From contig JAGBCV010000018.1 of NCBI GenBank assembly GCA_017937845.1, forward strand, positions 87,503 to 143,756: a DNA stretch of 56,254 nucleotides, read 5' to 3'. Below, in pieces: positions 1-8,391 of the stretch; position 1 is the stretch's first letter; every line of letters starts with the position of its first letter. A program made the position numbers and the translations under genes. The notes under the pieces are model-generated. The model was not told the origin of the DNA. It searched no databases and worked only from the letters and a program-made list of their open reading frames with translations. The DNA comes from Clostridia bacterium (GTDB lineage: Bacteria; Bacillota; Clostridia; Oscillospirales; CAG-272).

Positions 1-2
1 AC

Positions 3-707
3 GGTTGTATCCATGCGGGCGTTGGTATGTCCCTCAACTTCGGCTGGGGCAGACGCGATATCGTGACGTTCATGGAGACCTTCTATGACGTTGGCTTTAC
101 GGCGAAAACGCTTTCGACCATTCTGCTTGACGAATGTAACCGTCTTTACGGCGGTAAGCCCGGCGACGATACGACGGTCTGCACGATCCGTATCAAGCGC
201 CGCGAGCCGATGAATCTTTTGTTCGGACCTCCCTCCAATCGTGATGATTGTGATAAGATGATGTCGCTTTTCTTCTCCAAGGAAGGCAAGCATATCGTGT
301 GCGGCGGTACGACCTCGTCCATTGCCGCGAAATATCTCGGCAAGCCGATCCGAACGGAGATCGACTTCCTTGACCCCGATATTCCGCCGATCTCTCATAT
401 CGAGGGCGTCGAGCTGGTAACGGAAGGCGTTATCACCGTCAACCGCGTTTTGGAATATGCAAAAGACTATTTGAAGGATAACGAATCCTATAAGCATTGG
501 AGTTATAAACAAGACGGCGCATCGCAGATCTGCCGACTTCTCTTTGAGGAAGCGACCGATATCAACTTCTACGTTGGACGCGCGATGAACCCGGCGCATC
601 AAAACCCGGATCTGCCAATCAACTTCAATATTAAGATGCAGCTTGTTGTTGAGCTTTCGGATTGCCTCAGAAAAATGGGCAAACGCATCAAAGTAAGCTA
701 TTTCTGA
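3..707 (+). CDS. SpoIIE/PP2C-type Ser/Thr phosphatase, C-terminal part (5' end outside window)
   Basis: The reading frame is open to the left window edge, so only the last 234 residues are present; an internal ATG at 27 is not the true start. The fragment opens with GCIHAGVG and reaches PGDDTTVCTIRI, the Gly-Asp-Asp metal-binding signature that closes PP2C/SpoIIE phosphatase domains. About 150 further residues follow (roughly 85-234) that I do not recognise. PP2C enzymes remove phosphate from Ser/Thr, and SpoIIE relatives usually act on anti-sigma-factor antagonists. The gene ends 45 bases before the hydrogenase start with no terminator between, so the two are probably co-transcribed. A phosphatase next to an [FeFe] hydrogenase is a recurring arrangement in clostridia; the substrate here is unknown. 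Confidence 0.85.
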   Translation, partial: GCIHAGVGMSLNFGWGRRDIVTFMETFYDVGFTAKTLSTILLDECNRLYGGKPGDDTTVCTIRIKRREPMNLLFGPPSNRDDCDKMMSLFFSKEGKHIVCGGTTSSIAAKYLGKPIRTEIDFLDPDIPPISHIEGVELVTEGVITVNRVLEYAKDYLKDNESYKHWSYKQDGASQICRLLFEEATDINFYVGRAMNPAHQNPDLPINFNIKMQLVVELSDCLRKMGKRIKVSYF

Positions 708-752
708 TATAAAAATATAACAAGAAAACAGATGGAAGGAAGTGTATCGATT

Positions 753-2183
753 GTGAGAAAGTTTGATACAAAAGTACAACATTTGAAATATAAGATTCTT
801 CGTGAGGTTGCACGTCTTGCATGGACCGAGGATCTTCTTGAACACGTAACCGATATCCCCAATATTATCGTTCCCGGTGACGAAGCGACCATGCGTTGCT
901 GCGTACACAAGGAAAGAGCGATCGTTGACGATCGCGTGAAGCTCGCCATGGGCGGCGACCGCACCAACCCCAATGTCATCGAAGTTATCACCAGAGCTTG
1001 CGACGAATGTCCTGTCGGCGGTTACAAGGTAACTGACGTATGCCGCGGCTGTCTTGCTCACCGTTGCGAAGACGTATGTAAGAAGGGCGCTATCACCTTT
1101 GACGAAAACCACGTTGCTCACATTGACAAATCCAAGTGCGTAAACTGCGGTATGTGTGCTAAGGTTTGTCCTTACGGCGCGATCCAGGACTTCAAGCGTC
1201 CTTGCGAACGTGCATGCAAGGTCGGCGCGATCGCAAAGCATCCCGAATACGAATATGCACAGATCAACAACGATAAGTGCATTTCCTGCGGTGCTTGCGT
1301 ATATCAGTGCCCGTTCGGCGCGATCACCGATAAGTCCTATATCCTTGACGTTATCGATATGATTTTGAAGAGCGAAAAGAATACCAAATACAAGGTATAC
1401 GCTGTCATCGCTCCCGCGATCTCCAGCCAGTTTACCTATGCGAAGCTCGGTCAGGTCGTAACCGGTATCAAGCGCCTCGGCTTCCACACCGTTGTTGAAG
1501 CGGCTCTCGGCGCAGATATGGTCGCGCTCAGCGAATCCGCAGAGCTCGTAGAAAAGGGCTTCCTTACAAGCTCCTGCTGCCCTGCATTCGTTGCTTACGT
1601 TCAGAAGGCGTTCCCCGACCTCGCTCCTTATATCTCCCATAACCTCTCTCCCGCAGGCGCGATTTCCAAGTACATCAAGGAAACCGATCCTACCGCTAAG
1701 GTCGTATTCATTGGACCTTGCACAGCGAAGAAGATGGAATTCCAGAAAGAAAACGTTGCTCCTTATCTCGACAGCGTTATCACCTTTGAAGAACTCCAGG
1801 CTCTCTTTGATAGCAAGGACTTCGACGTTGCCGCTCTCGAAGAAGGCGTTCTTGATAACGCTTCTTACTACGGCAGAATCTTTGCTCGTTGCGGCGGTCT
1901 TTCCGAAGCAGTTGTGGAAGCGCTCAAGGAACAGGGCATCGAAAACTTCGACCTCAAGGCAGAGGTTTGTGACGGTATCGAAGCTTGTAAGATCGCACTC
2001 CTCAAAGCAAGCAAGCGTGTTCTCAAAGCGAACTTCATCGAAGGTATGGCTTGCCAGGGCGGTTGTATCAACGGTGCAGGCTGTCTGAACCACGGCGAAA
2101 AGAACAAAGCCGAGGTTGATAAGTACGGCAAAGAAGCACACGAAAAGACCATCAAGGATGCAGTCAGCATTTTGAATCACTAA
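753..2183 (+). CDS. [FeFe] hydrogenase, group B type (monomeric, ferredoxin-like N-terminus)
   Basis: Reversible proton reduction/H2 oxidation in the cytoplasm, normally with ferredoxin as partner. All three H-cluster cysteine motifs are visible: L1 TSSCCPAF, L2 GPCTAKKME and L3 GMACQGGCINGAGC. N-terminal to them are ferredoxin-type 4Fe-4S motifs (CVNCGMCAKVCP and CISCGACVYQCP) and further cysteines (CDECPVGG, CRGCLAHRCEDVC). About 475 residues with a short N-terminus fits the group B1/B3 family rather than the longer group A enzymes. I chose the GTG at 753 (VRKFDTKVQHLK) because GGAAGGA lies 12 bases upstream, while the in-frame ATG at 732 has no ribosome site. Strong bias to a small codon set suggests high expression. 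A hairpin terminator follows directly. Confidence 0.93.
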   Translation: MRKFDTKVQHLKYKILREVARLAWTEDLLEHVTDIPNIIVPGDEATMRCCVHKERAIVDDRVKLAMGGDRTNPNVIEVITRACDECPVGGYKVTDVCRGCLAHRCEDVCKKGAITFDENHVAHIDKSKCVNCGMCAKVCPYGAIQDFKRPCERACKVGAIAKHPEYEYAQINNDKCISCGACVYQCPFGAITDKSYILDVIDMILKSEKNTKYKVYAVIAPAISSQFTYAKLGQVVTGIKRLGFHTVVEAALGADMVALSESAELVEKGFLTSSCCPAFVAYVQKAFPDLAPYISHNLSPAGAISKYIKETDPTAKVVFIGPCTAKKMEFQKENVAPYLDSVITFEELQALFDSKDFDVAALEEGVLDNASYYGRIFARCGGLSEAVVEALKEQGIENFDLKAEVCDGIEACKIALLKASKRVLKANFIEGMACQGGCINGAGCLNHGEKNKAEVDKYGKEAHEKTIKDAVSILNH

Positions 2184-2194
2184 TCATGAAATGG

Positions 2195-2231
2195 AATGCC
2201 CAACTTTCGGATAGAGAGTTGGGCATTTTGA
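2195..2231 (+). terminator. Terminator of the hydrogenase transcript
   Basis: An 11-bp stem (AATGCCCAACT against AGTTGGGCATT) with an 11-base loop begins 11 bases after the hydrogenase stop and is followed by TTTGAT. The U-tract is short, so some readthrough into the lipoprotein gene is possible. Confidence 0.8.
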
Positions 2232-2259
2232 TATTACGATAAATGATGGAGGTAGAAAG

Positions 2260-2745
2260 ATGAAAAAATGGTGTTTGATCGTCGCTATATTGCTTTTTGT
2301 CGTGTTGTGTCTTTCTTCATGCGGATATAATAGCGTCATGTGTGACTATTTATCAGATGCCGATCATTACAAAACATACACGGCAACGGTCGTTGATATC
2401 AAAAGAGAATCGCAAAGCGCGGTTTTGTATGTTATATTTTCCTCTAAAACAGAAATTGCTCCTTTTTATGGTGTTTCGGAAAATGAACTTGATAAGGATT
2501 GCAGCGAATATATCGTGCGTCTGGAGATCGTTTCCGAGAACGACAGGATTCTTTGCGAAAACGGTTTTTATGATATCATAAAAGCGGGAGATCGCCTTCA
2601 GCTCCAAGCCTCGGATTGGATATATCAAGATGGTGAATTTTTCTATATTTCATCGATTGTGCATGATGACATCGTATATTTGAGCGAAGCCGATGGGCTT
2701 GAAAATATCGTAGAAATGATGAAAAAGAATAAAAGCTTTTTATGA
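2260..2745 (+). CDS. Small predicted lipoprotein of unknown function
   Basis: 161 residues. Residues 1-21 form a signal peptide: charged MKK, a hydrophobic stretch, then the lipobox LSSC with lipidation at Cys21, so the protein should be anchored on the outer face of the membrane. The mature part (about 140 residues) is rich in beta-type sequence and has no motif I recognise; it begins with a stretch that could be an OB-like or small beta-barrel fold (YTATVVDIKRE, ... VLYVIFS), but that is a guess. GGAGG lies nine bases before the ATG. It stands alone between two hairpin terminators, so it is probably a single-gene unit or is read from leaky hydrogenase transcription. Confidence 0.75.
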   Translation: MKKWCLIVAILLFVVLCLSSCGYNSVMCDYLSDADHYKTYTATVVDIKRESQSAVLYVIFSSKTEIAPFYGVSENELDKDCSEYIVRLEIVSENDRILCENGFYDIIKAGDRLQLQASDWIYQDGEFFYISSIVHDDIVYLSEADGLENIVEMMKKNKSFL

Positions 2746-2750
2746 TAAGC

Positions 2751-2786
2751 AAAATCCCAACAGAGAAAAATCTGTTGGGATTTTAT
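2751..2786. terminator. Bidirectional terminator between converging genes
   Basis: A 14-bp perfect stem (AAAATCCCAACAGA with its complement) around a six-base loop, A-rich on one side and T-rich on the other, lies between the stop codons of the convergent lipoprotein gene and the DapA-family gene. It can end transcripts from both sides. Confidence 0.9.
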
Positions 2787-2788
2787 CG

Positions 2789-3730
2789 TTATAAGGTATT
2801 TTTGAAGTGATTTGCAAGCGCTCTCATCTGTCGTATGCAATCTTTTGCGTAGTCGGTGAGGATACCGCCGTCGGGCTTTCTTGTGGAAAGCTCGGTTTCG
2901 ATACCTTCAAGACACATATGATATTTTGCCGTCAGCGGATAGGGAAGACCGACCTCGGTAAAACCCGACATCGTAAAGAAGCTTTGAAGAAGCGCGGCTT
3001 TTTCGGGTTCATTTTCATGGTTATGGCAAAGCCAAACGTAAAGCGCTGGGTGATAATTTGCCATGATACCGCAGTAACCTGAACCGCCATCCTTGAGCGA
3101 ATATAAAAGGGTCTGACAGTTTGCGTTGAAAAGCTTCAATTCAGAACCACTTAAGATCGCAAGGCGTTCCTTGATGACGGCGGAATCGCAACAGGTATCT
3201 TTGATGAATCGGAAACGTCCCGTCGAAAGACACCAACGCAAAATCTTCGGTGTCAGCAATCTTTTATAGGGATACGGACATTCATAAAGACCGAGCGCGA
3301 TATCCGCAGGAAGCATGGAAAGGAGTTTTTCTGCGTTTTGAATCCAAATATCGTCACTTTCATCTTGCGATGCAAGGCGGTTTGTGATAAGAATGAGCGA
3401 ATCTGTACCTGACTTGGCAACGAGATTCAGTTCTTTGGCTTGTTCTTCGATGCTGTCGGAAATATGACCCGAGGAAACGATCGTCATGCGTCTGCCGCCG
3501 TTTTGCGCAATCTCCTCCATCGTTTCGTATACCGTACGATTCAGCTTGACTCGTTCTTCAAGCGAGAGGAAAAAGATTTCGCTGGATTGGCAAATGGCAA
3601 AAATACCGTCGCAACCTGCATCATGATAAAAATATACGTATTTTTTGGCGGTTTCGTAATCCACAGAGCCATCTTTGCAGTAAGGCGTGATCATAGTCGG
3701 ATACGCGCCGTTGTTGTAAACGGGTTTCAT
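2789..3730 (-). CDS. Dihydrodipicolinate synthase / N-acetylneuraminate lyase family protein
   Basis: 313 residues, a typical length for this class I aldolase TIM barrel. Visible family marks are the N-terminal GAYPTMITPY strand, the SLEER segment after strand 2, a Tyr in YECPYPYKR (the proton-relay Tyr of the YNxP motif), and the Schiff-base Lys in FIKDTCCD. The usual GTTGE pattern of true DapA is replaced by CQSSE, so lysine synthesis is unlikely; a sugar-acid or amino-sugar lyase/dehydratase role is more probable. The start has AAAGGAG eight bases upstream. It follows the membrane protein gene by 12 bases and shares its transcript; the propeller hydrolase on the same strand supports a carbohydrate role, by inference only. 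Confidence 0.85.
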   Translation of the reverse strand: MKPVYNNGAYPTMITPYCKDGSVDYETAKKYVYFYHDAGCDGIFAICQSSEIFFLSLEERVKLNRTVYETMEEIAQNGGRRMTIVSSGHISDSIEEQAKELNLVAKSGTDSLILITNRLASQDESDDIWIQNAEKLLSMLPADIALGLYECPYPYKRLLTPKILRWCLSTGRFRFIKDTCCDSAVIKERLAILSGSELKLFNANCQTLLYSLKDGGSGYCGIMANYHPALYVWLCHNHENEPEKAALLQSFFTMSGFTEVGLPYPLTAKYHMCLEGIETELSTRKPDGGILTDYAKDCIRQMRALANHFKNTL

Positions 3731-3742
3731 AAAAAATCTCCT

Positions 3743-4420
3743 TTACATTGTTTGGTGATTTTGAAATTCATCACGCATATGGCACATTTTGCGGTAAGCA
3801 GAAATCAGCAATCCGCCAATCAAAATAACGATAAAAAGAATGAGGGCAGCGGAAAGGATAACTCCCCAAAGTATATTTTGGGTAATAGCAACGCCGAGAA
3901 GTGTACCGAATAGGATAAAACCAATCAAAGAAACAGATATGAGTTTCTTCGCGTAAGTTTCGTATTGCTCGGAAAATGCAAGGTCATTTTTGATATGCTC
4001 GGCGGTTAGATCACAATTTTGGGAAAGTCGAATAGCAGACGGTGTCCATATATGCGTGATCTCTTCATAATGAGCAGGAACATACGATAAATTTATGATG
4101 GTATCTTGGAAAAGATAAGTGGTAAAACTGCCTTTTATGAGATATGGATCGATATTTTTACACCAATCGGAATCGGTATTGAAAAGCAAAATATGAAAGA
4201 TCCCTTGCATTACGGCTGTCAAAAGATAGAGTATGACGGAGATCGCTTTTGGCAGTTTAGGCGTTTGAATCTGTTCAAAAAAGAAAGTGTATTCTCCTGC
4301 AATCGGAAAATCATATTCAACTTTATCCGAAATGTCAGAAAGCTCATAATGTTCGCCGATGTTGTTTGTAATTTTGAAACTCTTGTTATGCAGTTCTTTT
4401 GCTTGGATCGTCAGCTTCAT
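3743..4420 (-). CDS. Uncharacterised three-helix membrane protein
   Basis: 225 residues, no family recognised. Residues 1-60 are soluble and beta-rich (ending FFFEQIQTPKLPK), followed by one hydrophobic helix at about 62-80 (ISVILYLLTAVMQGIFHILLF), a second soluble stretch of about 75 residues, then two adjacent C-terminal helices at about 165-210 (LIGFILFGTLLGVAITQNILWGVILSAALILFIVILIGGLL). AAAGGAGG precedes the ATG at good spacing. The gene ends 12 bases before the DapA-family gene and probably forms a two-gene unit with it. GC content is lower than in the surrounding metabolic genes. Confidence 0.65.
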   Translation of the reverse strand: MKLTIQAKELHNKSFKITNNIGEHYELSDISDKVEYDFPIAGEYTFFFEQIQTPKLPKAISVILYLLTAVMQGIFHILLFNTDSDWCKNIDPYLIKGSFTTYLFQDTIINLSYVPAHYEEITHIWTPSAIRLSQNCDLTAEHIKNDLAFSEQYETYAKKLISVSLIGFILFGTLLGVAITQNILWGVILSAALILFIVILIGGLLISAYRKMCHMRDEFQNHQTM

Positions 4421-4516
4421 GAAGGACCTCCTTTCCTATTTTGTAAGGATAGTATACCATAAAATGCAGATACTGTCAAGATAAAAGCCGATATGCGGAC
4501 ATATCGGCTTTTTGTA

Positions 4517-5965
4517 TTACAGGAAAACAAAAGAATACAAATGTGCATCTTTCATCTTGATTTTCAAACGTACCGTTTTTCCTTTGAGGTCTGCGAGCGA
4601 TCTTTCAAATTCGACAGGGCGGTCAACGCTATTGCCGAACATGGTATAGCTTGCATATCCGTCCAGCTCGTTGCCGTTTTCATCGCAAAGCGTGATGGCA
4701 ACCCCGCCGAGCGCAGAGGTCGCAAAGTTGATATGGAGCGTATCACCGCTTACGGTGACGGGCTTTGTCAAGACCTCACCGCCGCGATATGGCGCAAACC
4801 AAGAGAAGAATCCATCAAGGCGTATGGTGTAACGGCGGAAATTGACGTTTTTGATGCGGTAATTTTCACCAACGTAGAAGGAGATCTCGTTCGGTGCGCC
4901 GTCTTCCTCGGCTTCTGTTTCGATGAGTCCGTAAACGGTATAGCAGTTTCCGTACCACCAGTTATCGCGTGCTTCCACGCCGGGGGTCAGGAACGCTTCA
5001 TCACGGCGATTGAACTTAAAGCCATCGTTTGAAGTCATAATGACGCAGTCCGTAACCGCAGTGCCTTCTCGGTTGTATACGTTCGTGATGTTTTCATGTC
5101 TGTCCGCAAGGGGCATGAAGCGGAAGTTTCGGTCTTCGTTTACGCGATCATTGTAGCGAACAGGGAAGCCGATGAAGGTATCGTCGGTGCGGAAATATTT
5201 TGTGATCTGATTGGTATAAAGCTGATATTCCTCTTGACCTTCTTCAAAGGAGATTCTGCCGTGCTTATCCCATGTTTTGAAATCCTTGCTTGTGGCAACG
5301 CGCACATGACGAAGCCAATTCGGACGCGCACCTCTCCAGTTGAGTTTATCCTCACCCTCCGGTGTGTGGAAGGCGCGGTAATAGAGGAAATATTGCTCGG
5401 TTTTTTCGTCCCAAAGAACGACGTTGTAGGTATCGAAGGTGCCTTGAACGTCCAAATAGTACTGCTCCTTGAAGTCGTAGCCGTCTTCGCTTGCGAAATA
5501 AATGAGCTTTGTACCGCCGTTGTCGAGCCCGAGATTGATCTCGCAAAGTGCCTTGAACTTTTCTTCCTTGGGGCAGTTGGGGTTGGTGTCATAAAAAACG
5601 GAGAAATTATCAATGGGCTCTTCGCGCGAAAATACGATGTTGTTGTTTTTTGTGCCGTTGTATTCGTATTTTCCGATGTTGGGCTTACGGAATGTCAGAC
5701 CGCCGTCGCGGCTTTCCGCAACGCAGATCGTCGCTTTGCCGGGGGAGGGAGTCTTATCGATTCTTTGACGGAGGGGATCAGCTCGATAATAGATGCGGTA
5801 TCGGTCGCCGACCTTGACGACGGATGCGTAACCGTTGTGCGGACCTTCCCATTCGTTATCACAGACGAGTGCGAGGTTTTTCTTTTCGGGCTTATGGGCG
5901 AAGATCTGAACGCCGTTATTGGTTTCCATCCATTTTTCGTCCCAGCATAAGATTCTGTTTTTCAT
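4517..5965 (-). CDS. Predicted glycoside hydrolase with five-bladed propeller and C-terminal beta-sandwich
   Basis: 482 residues from the Met at 5965, chosen over the longer open frame because GGAAAGGAA lies just upstream. Repeated Asp-box-like turns mark propeller blades (SRDGGLTFRKP, SEDGYDFKEQ, SKDFKTWDKHG, SNDGFKFNR), and acidic residues at blade starts (DNEWEGPHNG, FYDTNPNCPKEEKFKA) resemble the GH32/43/68 superfamily. The last 95 or so residues (from WFAPYRGGEVLTKPVTVSG to KMKDAHLYSFVFL) form a beta-sandwich often seen after such propellers in Planctomycetes and gut bacteria. There is no signal peptide, so it should act in the cytoplasm on imported oligosaccharides. The exact substrate cannot be told. 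Confidence 0.72.
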   Translation of the reverse strand: MKNRILCWDEKWMETNNGVQIFAHKPEKKNLALVCDNEWEGPHNGYASVVKVGDRYRIYYRADPLRQRIDKTPSPGKATICVAESRDGGLTFRKPNIGKYEYNGTKNNNIVFSREEPIDNFSVFYDTNPNCPKEEKFKALCEINLGLDNGGTKLIYFASEDGYDFKEQYYLDVQGTFDTYNVVLWDEKTEQYFLYYRAFHTPEGEDKLNWRGARPNWLRHVRVATSKDFKTWDKHGRISFEEGQEEYQLYTNQITKYFRTDDTFIGFPVRYNDRVNEDRNFRFMPLADRHENITNVYNREGTAVTDCVIMTSNDGFKFNRRDEAFLTPGVEARDNWWYGNCYTVYGLIETEAEEDGAPNEISFYVGENYRIKNVNFRRYTIRLDGFFSWFAPYRGGEVLTKPVTVSGDTLHINFATSALGGVAITLCDENGNELDGYASYTMFGNSVDRPVEFERSLADLKGKTVRLKIKMKDAHLYSFVFL

Positions 5966-6005
5966 ATTTTTGTGTTCCTTTCCAAAATAATCATCTTTTG
6001 TGATT

Positions 6006-6034
6006 ATGATAGCACAAAAGTGCGGAAAATACAA
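6006..6034 (-). promoter_or_regulatory. Possible promoter of the propeller hydrolase gene
   Basis: On the minus strand TTGTAT and TATCAT are 17 bases apart, with transcription starting about 35 bases before the chosen ATG. Both boxes are one or two bases from consensus. Confidence 0.45.
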
Positions 6035-6115
6035 TATACAAAATAAACAGGATTGATTTTGATATGTTTATTTTGGAAATGTAATGGTGGATCGCCTTGA
6101 AGATTTTTTGCCAAT

Positions 6116-6210
6116 AAAAAGCGGGCAACGCCCGCCGGAAATTGCTCGCCTATCTAAGCTTCTCTCTTTGACGGAAACAGCAAAACGGCGAGGTCGAGTT
6201 GAGCAATTTC
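6116..6210 (-). repeat. Dispersed ~95-nt intergenic element, copy 1
   Basis: Read on the minus strand it begins GAAATTGCTC, contains CTCGCCGTTTTGCT, then GATAGGCGAGCAATTTCC, and ends in GCGGGCGTTGCCCGC plus T's. GAAATTG pairs with CAATTTC and CTCGCC with GGCGAG, so the unit folds on itself, and its end resembles an intrinsic terminator. Three more copies lie at 8887, 8999 and 16090. This copy is the most perfectly paired. Confidence 0.75.
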
Positions 6211-6221
6211 TTAGAGCATAA

Positions 6222-6250
6222 AAAAAGAGTAGCCCGAGGGCTACTCTTTT
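6222..6250 (-). terminator. Terminator of the Ig-repeat surface protein gene
   Basis: A 12-bp stem (AAAAGAGTAGCC and its complement) with a four-base loop, followed on the minus strand by a run of seven T's, 20 bases after the stop codon. Confidence 0.9.
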
Positions 6251-6269
6251 AGGATTGCTTCGTCAGCAA

Positions 6270-8276
6270 TTATTTTTTCTTCTTCTTGAGAACTACGAGT
6301 ACAACAACTACGCCTGCAACTGCAACAACTGCAACGATGATAACAACGATGATGACAGGGCTGATGCCTTCGCTATCGTCGTTACCGCCCTGAGGACGTC
6401 TGCCTGTGTTGCTTGTGGTGTTGTCAGTGCCTGCAACTTCACCTTCAACGGTGATGGTGTAGTTTTCTTCAAGCTTGAGATCTTCAAGACCTGCAACGGT
6501 ACACTTGATGCTAACTCTTACAGAACCGGGTTCTTCTGTGTTTGCACGAGCAGTGTACTTGTCTTCGCCGAGGATAGCTGTCTTGCCATCTTCGTAAACG
6601 AGAGCAACGGTAAGACCTGCTTTGTCAAATGCTTCGCCGGGCTGGTAAGTGGTCTTGAGGGGTTCTGTTGCAACCTTGAGCGCTACGGGAGTATCTACGT
6701 TTACAGGGAACTGCTTGGTGATGTTGATGCCGTAGGTGGTGTTGGTAGCGGTAAGAGTTGCCATAACTTCGCCTGTTGCACTGGTGGTATCGTATTCAAC
6801 AGCGTATTCAAGTTCGATGGTAGCGTCGCCGGAAGCGATCTTAGTACCGTCGTTGTATACGAATGTAACGGAGATATCATCAGTGGAAACGGCGTCGCCG
6901 TAACGGTAAGTCTTGGTGGGAGGTGTGATTTCAACGTCAGTTACGTTGATAACATTGATATCGAAAGTGGTCTTGATACCGTAGAAGTTAGCGGTAACAG
7001 TCTTTGTGCCTGCCTTGTCAAGATCTGCCGCGGAGCAACGGAATGCTGCTGCGGGGAAGTCTGTGCGGGATGTGCCGTCGGTGTAATTTACCTTAAAGGT
7101 GAAACCGTCGGGAGAGAAACCGCCGGAGATTTCAGCAGCTTCGTATGTGGTGTCAGCGGGCTTTTCAGCAACTTCGATGCTTTCAACGCCGACAACGTTG
7201 ATGTTATACTGAGTGGACTGAGAACCGAATGTCAAGGTAACGGGTGTGTTTTTGCCTTCGGTTTCGAGGTTTGCCTTGTAGGAAGCGCTGTTGAGGATTT
7301 CGGTTGTACCGTCCTTGTAGGTTGCTTTGAGTTCAAGACCTTCGAGGTCGAGAGATTCACCAACGTAGTAGTCTTTCTTTTCAGGAGCCTTTACGAGCTC
7401 GAGCTTGGTGATGCTTTCTTCCTTCAATTCGAGTTCGGACTTGTAGTTGGTAACGTAGTCAAGACTACCGAGTACGACGTAGTCGATGTCGATTTCAGCG
7501 CCGGGGTAAGCACCGGTGCCGTCTGTTACGTCATAACCGAACGGGATGAGGATAAGAGCTTCCAAAAGACCGCCCCAACGGGAACCAACTTCGCCTGTTG
7601 TGCTGTTTACGGGGAGAAGCTCGTCGTAATTGGTGTTGATGTTTGCGGTGGGCATGTTGATGATGTAAGTTTCCCATTCACCGGAAGCAGACTTGTATTC
7701 CTTGCCGTTTGCGTCAACGATGAGGTCGGAGATGGTAGCGGGCATAAATCTGTACTGGTTGGTTTGGTTTGCTGCGAATGCAAATGTGAATCTGTTCGCG
7801 GTGGAGTAGTTTCTTACACGAATCTTGATGTATTCAGCCTTGGGGGGATCGGCGCTTTCGGAGCCGACGGGGATCAAGTTGTCGTGTACTTCATCAAGAA
7901 TGAAGTAGAAGCCGGGCGTTGTGGTGTTGCCGGTTACTTCGAGGTGAAGAACTTCACCGTTTTCAATGAAGGAGAATTCTCTGTTCTTGGAGAAAGTGGT
8001 GTAATCTTCTCTGAGGTAGGGAGCGATCTGGATTTCATCTGGATTCTGCGGATATTCGAAATCCTGATAGCCGATGGTGTTTTCCCAGTAGCCGGAGCCG
8101 TCATCTTTTTCCTTCGCCCAGAGTGCGTTGGATTCTGCGTTGAAGTCAAGGAAGTCCATTTTGATGATGTTCTTTTCATCGCGTTCGATGGGCTTAGGAC
8201 TTGCCGCAGAAACGAACAAGGTTGCGGTGCTGAAAACGAACAGCGCCGCGAGGAGGAGAGCTAAGAGTTTTTTCAT
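6270..8276 (-). CDS. Membrane-anchored surface protein with bacterial Ig-like repeats
   Basis: 668 residues. A signal peptide (MKKLLALLLAALFVFS..., cleavage near AASP at about 25) leads into a domain of roughly 250 residues with jelly-roll-like character. At least four Ig-like units follow (about 275-620), each starting with phrases such as YYVGESLDLEGLELKATYKDGT or YQPGEAFDKAGLTVALVYEDGK, the pattern of Big_3-type domains. A Gly/Asn/Ser-rich linker then meets a C-terminal helix (ISPVIIVVIIVAVVAVAGVV) ending in five lysines, so the protein is held in the membrane with the repeats outside. Such proteins bind polysaccharide or host surfaces; no catalytic motif is visible. It has its own promoter and terminator. 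Confidence 0.85.
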   Translation of the reverse strand: MKKLLALLLAALFVFSTATLFVSAASPKPIERDEKNIIKMDFLDFNAESNALWAKEKDDGSGYWENTIGYQDFEYPQNPDEIQIAPYLREDYTTFSKNREFSFIENGEVLHLEVTGNTTTPGFYFILDEVHDNLIPVGSESADPPKAEYIKIRVRNYSTANRFTFAFAANQTNQYRFMPATISDLIVDANGKEYKSASGEWETYIINMPTANINTNYDELLPVNSTTGEVGSRWGGLLEALILIPFGYDVTDGTGAYPGAEIDIDYVVLGSLDYVTNYKSELELKEESITKLELVKAPEKKDYYVGESLDLEGLELKATYKDGTTEILNSASYKANLETEGKNTPVTLTFGSQSTQYNINVVGVESIEVAEKPADTTYEAAEISGGFSPDGFTFKVNYTDGTSRTDFPAAAFRCSAADLDKAGTKTVTANFYGIKTTFDINVINVTDVEITPPTKTYRYGDAVSTDDISVTFVYNDGTKIASGDATIELEYAVEYDTTSATGEVMATLTATNTTYGINITKQFPVNVDTPVALKVATEPLKTTYQPGEAFDKAGLTVALVYEDGKTAILGEDKYTARANTEEPGSVRVSIKCTVAGLEDLKLEENYTITVEGEVAGTDNTTSNTGRRPQGGNDDSEGISPVIIVVIIVAVVAVAGVVVVLVVLKKKKK

Positions 8277-8324
8277 ACAAAAAATCCTTTCTAAAAATAT
8301 TTTTGCATATGATTTTGCATAATT

Positions 8325-8353
8325 ATTATACCATTACTCAGTGAAAAAGTCAA
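8325..8353 (-). promoter_or_regulatory. Promoter of the Ig-repeat surface protein gene
   Basis: On the minus strand TTGACT, 17 bases, then a perfect TATAAT. The predicted start gives a leader of about 40 bases with GAAAGGA before the ATG. Confidence 0.8.
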
Positions 8354-8391
8354 TATCAAATTGCTTGCAGAATGATGGAAAAGACAAGAAT

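Noticed and set aside
6255..8264. Long open frame antisense to the Ig-repeat surface protein gene
   Set aside because: Codon bias of the real gene keeps the opposite strand open; the antisense product is Cys/Val/Phe-rich without any motif or ribosome site.
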